A program made the position numbers and the translations under genes. DNA of 64,000 nt from Ischnura elegans. Taxonomy: Eukaryota > Arthropoda > Insecta > Odonata > Coenagrionidae. The notes under the pieces were generated by a model. The model had not been told where the DNA came from and made no database searches. It was given only the letters and a program-made list of their open reading frames with translations. The stretch spans positions 55,836,968-55,900,967 of the forward strand of contig NC_060257.1 in assembly GCF_921293095.1 (NCBI RefSeq), written 5' to 3'. Positions 53,301-59,109 of the stretch are shown here, one piece after another; position 1 is the stretch's first letter; every line of letters starts with the position of its first letter.

Positions 53301-56300
53301 AAAGAACCAATATTTGACATTTCACTGTCAAGAGAGGGTCACATTCAAGATGTTGCAGAGACGGGCATTTTAAAAAAGTTTCAATGAGTTTGGCAAAACG
53401 ATAGTCATTTTTGACTATTGTTTACCTGGCAATGGCACTACACATTTTTCAGCCACAAAAGAAGTCATCTAAATGCACATGTAAATGTTGTTGAGCATTT
53501 GAAACATTAAATTAGCAATTGCAAATTACAGTAAGTCCTCGACGTATGAACAAGATGTGTTCGAAGACGCGTGTCCCGCTGTGTTGCACCACCAGTTTCA
53601 TCGGCCAACTCCAAAGGTAGTGGAATAGGGTAGTTTCCTTCATCAAAGAAAACGAAAGGCATTGATTGCAATTCGTTACTCACCATTGGCTCGCGAGGAA
53701 AAAACTTCTTAGCGCTTTTTGGATGCGGTCTAATATAGGAACTCGTGATTTATTGGTGAACCGATAAAGGTTTAACTTAACTACAAGAATGAAACAGAGA
53801 AATGAGATTTGAAACCAACCTGCGTGCTTGGGTTTGATGTGAACTTGTTTCATCAAATCCTTGTGTGACCAAAGATGACGCTGCCTCACTCGAGTAATGT
53901 TTTCTGCCAACTCCATAGATCCACAGCGATCGAGATACCACGATTTGACTGCTCGCCGCATTCCTCCTCCCCACCCTTGAGAGTAAAGAAAAACAAGATT
54001 CACAGTTAATTGGGTAATCTTCACAGCTTTTAACTCCGACTCACACACAGCTAGCTACCACCTAAAAGGCAGATTGGTGAGGGTAGAGCTCATCCTACAG
54101 GAAATATAAGTGCACGAACTTCACCCATTCACAGCAGAGGGGCGAGTTCCTTAACTGATACCTATCATGATGCACAAAGGTTAAGAAAAGACTTGGCTGT
54201 TTCACAAAATAAAATATATTTGCGACCGGTTTCGATACAGCATATCATCATCTGATCTGTATCGAAACCGGTCGCAAATATATTTTATTTTGTGAAACAG
54301 CTAAGTCTTTTCTTAGCTTTAGTGCATCATTAAGGAGTTTCACCATGTTATGCCAACCACCATCGCATTTATTTTGATACCTATCAGTTTAGGAACTAGC
54401 CCCTCTATCTGCATCTTATCTACATCTATCTTATGTCCCTCTATCTACATCTATCTTAACACAGTCTATCACATTGACACTTGCATCAGCAAAATTTTAT
54501 GGAGTGTAAAAGCATATTGAGTTAGTAGTGCTTGTATGACTATGATTAGCAGCACAGAATTAGCAACTATAACTAAATTCATTCAGAAAAGCATATATGT
54601 ACATTTTATTGATATTTAATTCCAATTCAGAAAATGTGGAATAAATTTAACCGCAAACTTAAACCTCATGCTCACCAAACTTATGTAGCAATTTTATGCT
54701 GCTGACAGAGGGATAATGAAATCATTTATATTTTCACTTTTTCTCCAATTTGTTGCCCAGTAATATAAAACTCATCAAACTATAGGAAAGAAAAGATTTC
54801 ATGGCCTACAAAATTATAAATACGGGAAAAGATAATGAAATACATATTATATTGAACTTCTATACATCCAAAACACAAACAAATCTTAATTAATTCTATA
54901 AAGAAGAAATACAGCCACAATTCTCTTTCACTAATGTGTAAAGAATATGATGGATATAAGCACTTAGATTTTTCAAGAGGTAAATGTAGTTTTAAATTGA
55001 TTGTGAATTTAACAACTTTTATTTCTTTAATTTACCTATCTAGTCCAACGTAATGATTCCTTGTGACCTTGTGATTCATGCAATTCTATTGAGATTATTT
55101 TGGATTGTGATGTTTTACTGCACTATTAAGGCCATTTTACACGGGGCATGGCATTGCGCAAGTTAGAGCTGCATCGATTTCTAAAATGGCACGAAATTGT
55201 GCGAATGCATGAACGAAATTAGAACGGGCTATTTTGCCGTCTTGCATCCACGCATTCTCGCATGTGTTCTAGCAATTCACCGCTTTACACGACGCAATTT
55301 TGATTGCGCCTTAGCATGTACATCAGATTGCGCAATAATGTGCCCCGTGTAAAACAGCCTTTAGAAAGATTTAACTTACATTTTTCTGACCAAATATAAC
55401 TTTTATACCTTAAGTAAAAATGTTTTTCTCAATAACAATAGAAGAAAAATTACAAACAAGGTAAAAGCTCCTAAGGAAAAAGTCTATAAGCAATTAACGG
55501 TTGCCCTAGTGAAAATAAAAAAACGTATACTGACCTCTCTTTCTAGGAGTAAGTGCCATTGCATATTTAATGAACAGCAGAAGATCTTCTGGTGTTTCAA
55601 GCTGCTTGACAAGCGAGTAAGCAGCAGGTTGAGCAGGCCCTTTGGCCCGAGCACAGGCGGCCAAAACAAACAAGGCAGCTGGACGGCAAGCACTTTTGTT
55701 GTTCAAAAGTATCTCCTTGACCAAACTGACTATATTAGGAGAAGGCCAACCATCCTTTGGCACAGCTTTGTTCTCCTTATTTTTTATTAAACTATCCTCC
55801 TGTAACAACACAATCAAATTCCTCGTTAGCTCTTTCAAAGGTGCACATAAGACAAAGTATTAAATTCAAGAATCATTCCAGCAATATATTACTTCCTACA
55901 TTCTTGGCATTTAAGAGGTGTGTTAAAAAAATAAAGGGAATTTTTAAAATTCAAAGGTTTGGACAGTCTCACTGTCAAATTGTTTTATTATTAGGTGCGC
56001 AACTAAGTTCTCACTGTTTTCTAAATAAAAATGCAACTTAATTGTGAAAAAATGGTTACAAAAGAGTCATTCACAGTATTGCCCATCGCTAGATATAACT
56101 TTCCCCTATGATTGCGGTACAGCTCGAATACTATAACAGTAAAAGTGCGCATCTTTTGAGGCTATACACGAATCAGGCCATTTTTTGATTTCTTCAAATT
56201 AGCGCAACTGCTGATTAACCAGACTGTGTGCCACCGAACGGAACAAGTAGTGATGGGGCTGCACAATATCTGGCGAATGTAGCCGGTGGGTAAGGACTTC

Positions 56301-59093
56301 CCATTCCACCGTTATGAGGTGTTTTAACGAATTTGGTAGCATGAGGTGGAGCGTTCTCAAGCTGTAAAATCACTTTGTCGAATCATAAGGAACTCAAGTT
56401 CCTCTCTATTACCTAAAATGGCTTGGTGGGTAACTCCTAATGCACAAGCAAGCTCTTCTTGGTGGTCATCAACATTGAATTGACCACCTTGGTGGCAATG
56501 ATACCAATTACAGCACGTTGTTTAACTTACAGCACGTTGTTTAACTTACAGAAGCATCTTTGTAAACTTTTTGGAGCTGTAGATGCACTTCAGTCGCCAT
56601 TTCCTTCAAGTAAAATGAACGTTTGAACCTCGATGGCCCAGATTTTAATTAAATTTCCTGCAAGGGAATGTATTCATTTACCTCAAACTAACCATACTTC
56701 AACACCATTTTGTGAAAAATAATTTCATGTGAAATTAATGTCTATTTAACACTAGAATGCCAAAGGGTGGTATTTTGACACCCTACACGAACATTTTTTT
56801 CAAAGCTGGCTTTTAAAGAGTGTTGTAGAATAAAATATTTCGTGACTTTTAATCAATTTTAGGGCTTAATAAGACAACAGTGTTAGGGATACTCCCGTCT
56901 TTTTTCTGTCTTAAAAATTCAAATTTACCTTGAATGCAGGAGGGTGTCATTTTGACACCCAGTATATTTTATCATTAATTCTTTTGGTTTAGGTGTTTCG
57001 TGGTATGCAGTTTGATAATTATTAGCCAAATTAGTATTTTAGACTAGTATATTACCTTCACGATTGTTTGTTTTACATAATTTCTATAAATAACAGCTGT
57101 TTATCATTTTTTCAAAAATTTATTAGCTCGTAAAGTAAGTATATTCCGCTCTATTTGCAAATGATTTTCCTTGAAACCAGCCAAATTTTGACATTTATTT
57201 GCCGTGAAACAGAAGTGTAGTGAAGTGCGCAACAATGCAGTTGGCTTCTGCCGAGACTATGTGTTCGGCTGCCAGGCACGGAGTTTGGCAGACTGGGCCG
57301 CTGGCGTGTCACGACCAGTCGAGACGTGCTTCTCGACTTGCATCGGCAGTTTGGTCTTGATAATGGCACTGTATAGACGTGTTACGTCAGAGAATATTAT
57401 TGCAATACTAAATGATATTCCTGCCTTTGATGCCTTGAATTGAGTGAATGGACATCTAGCTTTGTTTGGAAACAGCAGTTCGTCAATGGTTGTGTGTGGT
57501 CCAGGCTATGGTTAATATGACACAGCAATTGAATTCAATGTAAATATCACTAGACACTCGCGTATAATATACACTCGAGAATACAACGCACTAAAAAACG
57601 CGATGGCCAAGTATGAATGCTGGGAAAAGCCAGTGTGACGTCAATATGGTTCCAGCTGCCCCTACGCAAGGCCACCTTGATGCAAGGCTATGAGCGCCAC
57701 TACAATGCAGGCTGCTAGCAGGTAGCACTTGGCTTAAATAAAGATTTTTAATACTCTATTAAACGAAGCAAACTTTCCGACCATAAGCAATTTTAATAGC
57801 TGATTTATTAAGAAATGTTTCCCTGAGCTCTGTGCCACATACGTGCATTGGTAATCTCAGACGATGTAAAACTCCTGACTACTCGTATAGCATCTGGGTC
57901 CCTGTGACAACACGTGGAGTGGCATCACATGGCCTTTTTCAAATGAGGTTAAAATTGACCATTGACATTCGTCTAAACTGGGATTTCTAAAACCAAATAA
58001 TTTTTATATTACGAATACACTAATGGTGGGAAACAATTTGCAATCAATTCCTTTTTTTCTTTAATGAAGGAAATTACCCTATTACGTACATGTCATAGGC
58101 ATCAATCATGAACTAGGGGCTATATAATTGCTGTATTCAGTTTCTTCATTGTATGTGAGTGTATGAGAGAGACAATGAATTTAACAGCTATGACATTTAC
58201 ATAATTGATCTATAGGTGTCATTAAAGTGATCTTAACAAAGGACCGTAAGGGAGGCACAACCAAACCTATTCAATGAATAAAAACTATGTGAGGACCTGC
58301 TACAAAGCACCCCAAAGCAATCAGGATCTACAAGTCTTACAAAATAGACAGAACTTGAACTCAGGTGCTCAAGGTGGAAAGCCAACACCAAATTCACTAC
58401 ACCAGCCCAATCATGAACTGTCCAAGTCCATGAAATGGTCCAAGACTTAAGGCCTGTTTACACGGTACATTAACACGTACAATTAATGTACGTTTGCGTG
58501 ACTGATTTTTGTGGACCGGAACATGTACGAATGCATGAACCAAATTAGAACAGGTTCTATTTTCTGTGCATGCATTCGCACAATTTGGGTGGTTACATGG
58601 TGCATTTTGGCGTTCATTCTCATGTTCAAACATTTAGACATTAACCCGTACGTTTTAATATACCGTGTAAACAGGCCTTTAAAGAGTTGTAACATTAGCA
58701 TTGTAATGATATTTTACTACATTTAGGGTAATTATTTAGAATATAGCAGTTCACTGCGAAACCCGAAAGTAATTTGGATGAAGAATAAAATATTACCAAA
58801 GTCTCCACACCAGTGTCCTTATTCGCCTTCAGATATTCTTCAAGCATCTCATCGGAGAAAAGCCCCAAGTCCCATGCCTTGAGGCAGTTGAAATCAAGGT
58901 GTGATACAACTGGAAATCCTAGGGGATTATCGGCTTGGGCGCGGTAGACCCCGGATTCCTTACCAAGGTATAAAAATCTTTGAATGTTAGTCGGAACCAC
59001 TGTGCTGATGTGCAGTTTACTGATTTCGGCACTCAATCCATCGACCGTCTGCTCCTCGTTCGTCGTCGTATTATTTTCGGTCCCGTCCCCCAT
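29183..59093 (-). CDS. Ro60: Ro60 (TROVE and VWA domain) Y-RNA-binding protein, ten coding exons
   Basis: Coding exons in transcript order: 59093-58797, 55799-55535, 53975-53820, 53157-52895, 49093-48873, 46065-45954, 45841-45734, 43850-43608, 35190-35012, 29315-29183. All introns are GT-AG and phases agree, giving 1,977 nt or 658 aa ending in TAA. Residues about 37-400 form the TROVE domain, with hallmarks GWGGGMRRAVKSWY, LWSHKDLMKQVHIKP and ALDNMTIRQLIVYLPIL. Residues about 400-475 are a linker (E/S/P-rich, then GKVLELMSKLLLGTV). Residues about 476-658 are VWA-like (KPSGKRFAIGL, SADVLLLMTDE, IYGFDSN). Ro60 binds Y RNAs and the ends of misfolded small RNAs as a ring of helical repeats. The MIDAS loop is degenerate (see findings). 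At 30 kb for 2 kb of coding sequence, introns are inflated by transposons. Confidence 0.9.
29699..30302 (-). mobile_element. RTE-like non-LTR retrotransposon 3' end (Ro60 last intron)
   Basis: The minus strand keeps a 190-codon open frame for the end of the reverse transcriptase protein: LLYGSEAWTMTAAEKARIE, MWCYRRMMKIKWIDRVSNEE, RRRNNLIGHILRRDGL, GKNGKGRPRTKYMEQV. It ends in ATGATGATGATGA, typical of RTE-type tails. The frame is intact but 5'-truncated; this is the youngest of three copies in the window. Confidence 0.9.
31780..32363. mobile_element. Tigger-like non-autonomous element, 584 bp
   Basis: TIRs CAGTGCAACCTCGATATAAC and GTTCCACTG (complement CAGTGGAACCTCGTTAAAG) are flanked by TA on both sides (31778-31779, 32364-32365). 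It is nested in the 30817-33156 element. Confidence 0.8.
32848..32916. repeat. Detached right end of the same Tigger-like family
   Basis: About 70 bp match the last 70 bp of the 31780-32363 element almost base for base (GCATCGGCTATCTCTCG ... GAGGTTCCACTG) and are followed by TA. Confidence 0.85.
33620..34025. repeat. Inverted pair of tRNA-derived SINEs
   Basis: A minus-strand copy (about 33620-33760) and a plus-strand copy (about 33925-34025) face each other. The plus head reads CGCCTCGGTAGCTTAACTGG (A box) and GGGTTCGAATCCCGG (B box), with CGCCTCG/CAAGGCG able to pair as an acceptor stem. About 165 bp of unrelated sequence separates them. Confidence 0.8.
34072..34816 (+). pseudogene. mariner transposase relic
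   Basis: An AATG start opens NAAIEKPPFC, then a stop, then VRAVIRFMLLKK and IEIYHQICDVY, matching a mariner N-terminal helix-turn-helix. Later segments recall the C-terminus (ADFYLGVIETLV, GVYVEE). It has stops, frameshifts and a missing middle. End sequences GGGATGTCC and the complement of GGACAGACC are weak TIRs. Confidence 0.7.
35012..35190 (-). CDS. Ro60: Ro60 coding exon 9 (VWA-like domain)
   Basis: The exon enters in phase 0 after TTCACAG and leaves in phase 2 at GTAAGT. It encodes KTPVMVDGWLQWLSKEKVSA and DVLLLMTDE, aligning with the family's 'GGTd.slPm.wA' and 'aDvFivfTDnEt' segments. The Thr and the later Asp of a MIDAS are kept here although the exon-8 loop is not. Confidence 0.85.
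35300..36773. other. GC-richer block of unclear origin in a Ro60 intron
   Basis: It contains C/G homopolymer tracts, a GT microsatellite (about 35521-35555) and stretches unlike the AT-rich surroundings. It could be a long terminal repeat of a retroelement, but I could not find both ends or a primer site. It ends where the mariner foldback begins. No coding claim is made. Confidence 0.25.
36896..39910 (-). mobile_element. pogo/Tigger-like DNA transposon, 3.0 kb, inserted in the foldback
   Basis: Perfect-looking ends CAGTAAACTCTTGATTTTA and its complement are flanked by TA (36894-36895, 39911-39912). Longer TIRs repeat TTCGTAAAATCGA-type motifs. The minus strand encodes the remaining transposase (next entry). 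Confidence 0.88.
38668..39323 (-). pseudogene. Tigger-type DDE transposase, broken
   Basis: It has two overlapping frames. The first (39323-39123) reads PETGLFFNALPDATLGFKGK, where the family has DETGLF, so the first catalytic Asp is replaced by Pro. After a frameshift near 39190, the second (39195-38668) carries IVLIMDNATVHKY and PPNSTSKSQPLDLGIIQNFK, keeping the second and third acidic positions. The N-terminal DNA-binding domains are not found, so it is inactive as it stands. Confidence 0.85.
40562..41849. mobile_element. Tigger-like TIR element, 1.29 kb, with nested SINEs
   Basis: Ends CAGGCGATCCTCGACTGTCG and (complement of right) CAGAGGGTCCTTGACTTTTG are flanked by TA on both sides. 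Subterminal motifs such as TTCGTACGTTCC / GTACTTTCGTTAC are mirrored. A minus SINE copy (40988-41092) and a plus SINE tail (41160-41255) lie inside. No transposase is present. Confidence 0.6.
40988..41255. repeat. Second inverted SINE pair
   Basis: The minus copy at 40988-41092 contains the head (complement TAGCTTAACTGGCTAAAGC, B box GGGTTCGAATCC). The plus tail at 41160-41255 contains GTGCATTGCGGGTGACTCC. A GATGATGAT run precedes the second piece. Confidence 0.7.
42300..42624. repeat. piggyBac-like fragment
   Basis: The right end (complement CCCTAGAATGGTAACACGG) abuts TTAA at 42625-42628 and is followed inward by GGGGTGAAAAAACACCCC-type palindromes. A related inward motif occurs near 42420. 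The left terminus is not clear. Confidence 0.5.
42733..43320. mobile_element. piggyBac-like non-autonomous element, 588 bp
   Basis: CCCTTAACCAGTGACGTG at the left mirrors CACGTCACCGGTTAAGGG at the right, and TTAA flanks both sides (42729-42732, 43321-43324), the piggyBac target signature. It has no ORF of note. A second CCAGTGACGTGCG motif lies just inside the left end. Confidence 0.85.
43608..43850 (-). CDS. Ro60: Ro60 coding exon 8 (VWA-like domain, MIDAS loop degenerate)
   Basis: The exon enters and leaves in phase 0 (TTCTGTAG acceptor, GTGATT donor) and encodes 81 residues. KPSGKRF aligns with the family's conserved 'ePTGKRfllAvDvSaSM'. Where the three MIDAS residues (D, S, S) should be, the sequence reads FAIGLGNILEK. 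The rest (FEAAALIYMCIEAAE, AVTAYSVPAEGKPC) still follows the Rossmann-like pattern. Confidence 0.85.
44311..45091. mobile_element. Tigger-like non-autonomous element, 781 bp
   Basis: TIRs CAGTGAGTCCTCGTTCTACG and its right counterpart (complement CAGTGAGTCCTCGTTTAACG) are flanked by TA (44309-44310, 45092-45093). Subterminal CGATAACGTCA-type repeats extend inward. No intact transposase is present. Confidence 0.85.
45734..46065 (-). CDS. Ro60: Ro60 coding exons 6 and 7 (TROVE-VWA linker)
   Basis: Exon 6 is 46065-45954 and exon 7 is 45841-45734, separated by a 112 bp intron (GTTTGT donor, CTTATAG acceptor). They encode a Ser/Pro-rich low-complexity segment (KESSEPASQPSDPAIKTNP, then SQTSGEQKNSGIPRGVPKP), then the helix GKVLELMSKLLLGTVK leading into the VWA-like domain. 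Exon 6 is the least conserved part; it is supported mainly by splice signals and matching phase. Confidence 0.75.
46161..46793 (+). mobile_element. CR1/L2-like non-LTR retrotransposon 3' end
   Basis: The plus frame 46161-46532 ends in ASILYNKVPDEIKNSKSPSE, LKKRLKILLAEKCYYSINEY, which is the typical final segment of many insect non-LTR reverse transcriptases. It is followed by a ~260 bp 3' UTR and an (ATT)n tail (about 46768-46792). It is 5'-truncated and inside the Ro60 intron before exon 6. Confidence 0.75.
47169..47725. repeat. Interspersed repeat, copy 2
   Basis: It is a direct counterpart of 24596-25085, with an extra internal segment of about 65 bp. Confidence 0.75.
48095..48635. repeat. 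Interspersed repeat family B, copy 1 (Ro60 intron)
   Basis: About 500 bp match 57598-58085 in the same orientation (AGTATGAATGCTGGGAAAAGCC, GATGTTTCCCTGAGCTCTGTG, AAACTGGGATTT). A short inverted piece of its end is at about 53625-53690. Confidence 0.85.
48873..49093 (-). CDS. Ro60: Ro60 coding exon 5 (end of TROVE)
   Basis: The exon enters in phase 0 after CCTGTAG and leaves in phase 2 at GTAAGC. It encodes IWEVALDNMTIRQLIVYLPIL, corresponding to the family's 'vWkaLl..mPl.allRnL' block, and ends in PPISPALVLISMQTYRR, corresponding to 'iHPf.iLiAl.tYk'. Confidence 0.85.
49183..50619. mobile_element. Tigger-like TIR element, 1.44 kb
   Basis: CAGGCATCCCCCGAGTTACG and its complement at the right end are perfect TIRs flanked by TA (49181-49182, 50620-50621). 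Inward CGTAAGTCGA motifs repeat on both sides. No transposase ORF is kept. Confidence 0.88.
52405..52644. repeat. MITE of the AAGGC-TTTACACGG family, copy 2
   Basis: TAAGGCCGCTTTACACGGTA and (complement of right) TAAAGGCCGTCTTACATAG form TIRs. The interior shares GAATGCATGAACGAAATTAG and CGCATTCTCGCATGTGTTCT with the 55.1 kb copy. Confidence 0.85.
52895..53157 (-). CDS. Ro60: Ro60 coding exon 4 (TROVE)
   Basis: The exon enters in phase 1 after CTTTCAG and leaves in phase 0 at GTATGC, encoding about 88 residues. It includes VLKYLQAATKLRKLK and EAVELIKAHKFTIDHCE, matching the family's 'lkyLeavek.kr' and 'v..Li..h.l.rEhl' stretch. Confidence 0.85.
53529..53575. repeat. Solo Tigger-like end
   Basis: CAGTAAGTCCTCGACGTATG follows TA. 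I see no matching right end; the sequence runs into an inverted scrap of repeat family B (about 53625-53690). Confidence 0.55.
53820..53975 (-). CDS. Ro60: Ro60 coding exon 3 (central TROVE motif)
   Basis: The exon enters in phase 1 after CTCTCAAG and leaves in phase 1 at GTTGGT. It encodes GWGGGMRRAVKSWYLDR and WSHKDLMKQVHIKPKHA, the most recognisable Ro60 signature (family pattern: a glycine-rich turn, 'RRA..wY', then 'r.gWSHkDLLRLsHlkP'). The basic helix is part of the RNA-binding face in known structures. Confidence 0.92.
54182..54315. repeat. Palindromic repeat with ACCGGTTTCGAT arms
   Basis: The 59-base arms are almost perfect inverted copies (TTGCGACCGGTTTCGATACA and complement) around a 16-base loop. 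The motif GCAACCGGTTTCGAT also occurs singly at about 4018. Confidence 0.9.
55126..55363. repeat. MITE of the AAGGC-TTTACACGG family, copy 3
   Basis: TTAAGGCCATTTTACACGGG and (complement of right) CTAAAGGCTGTTTTACACGG are the ends. It is the closest relative of the 52.4 kb copy. Confidence 0.85.
55535..55799 (-). CDS. Ro60: Ro60 coding exon 2 (TROVE)
   Basis: The exon enters in phase 0 after GTTACAG and leaves in phase 1 at GTCAGT. It encodes HEAT-like helices, including SPNIVSLVKEILL, ALFVLAACARAKGPAQ and EDLLLFIKYAMALTPRKRG, which match the early TROVE repeats of Ro60. Confidence 0.88.
55994..56690 (-). pseudogene. mariner transposase relic with internal deletion
   Basis: Minus-strand fragments read FNVDDHQEELACALGVTHQA (end of the DNA-binding half), then LENAPPHATKFVK, SPDIVQPHHYLFRSVAHSL and KKWPDSCIASKDAHFY, all mariner transposase blocks separated by frameshifts and stops. 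GGTGCGCAACTAAGTTCTCA at 55994 is a probable TIR; the other end is not clear. It is not functional. Confidence 0.8.
56749..56960. repeat. piggyBac-like fragment with GACACCC palindromes
   Basis: TTAA is followed by CACTAGAATGCCAAAGGGTG and TTTTGACACCC, the same end type as at 42624. A second AGGGTGTCATTTTGACACCC stretch is at about 56940. The right boundary is uncertain. Confidence 0.5.
57598..58085. repeat. Interspersed repeat family B, copy 2 (Ro60 intron 1)
   Basis: It is a direct copy of 48095-48635 with scattered substitutions and a small deletion near 57715. Confidence 0.85.
58448..58682. repeat. MITE of the AAGGC-TTTACACGG family, divergent copy 4
   Basis: TTAAGGCCTGTTTACACGGT mirrors ACCGTGTAAACAGGCCTTTA at the right. 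The interior is diverged but keeps GAATGCATGAACCAAATTAG. Confidence 0.85.
58797..59093 (-). CDS. Ro60: Ro60 coding exon 1 with start codon
   Basis: The ATG at 59093 opens a frame of 99 codons ending in phase 0 at a GTAATA donor. The first ~35 residues are a Thr/Asn/Glu-rich leader (TENNTTTNEEQT), then TROVE begins at IQRFLYLGKESGVYRAQ. A strong acceptor (TTCTCTTATTTCAG ending at 59110) sits 16 bases before the ATG, so a non-coding 5' exon probably lies further right. The frame stays open upstream of the ATG to that acceptor, without another ATG. Confidence 0.85.
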
Positions 59094-59109
59094 CTCAGAA
59101 GACAGCACA

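Noticed and set aside
29183-59093. Search for a Y RNA gene near Ro60
   Set aside because: I found no short pol III unit with a plausible Y RNA stem and terminal T-run that was not a SINE. A covariance search would be needed.
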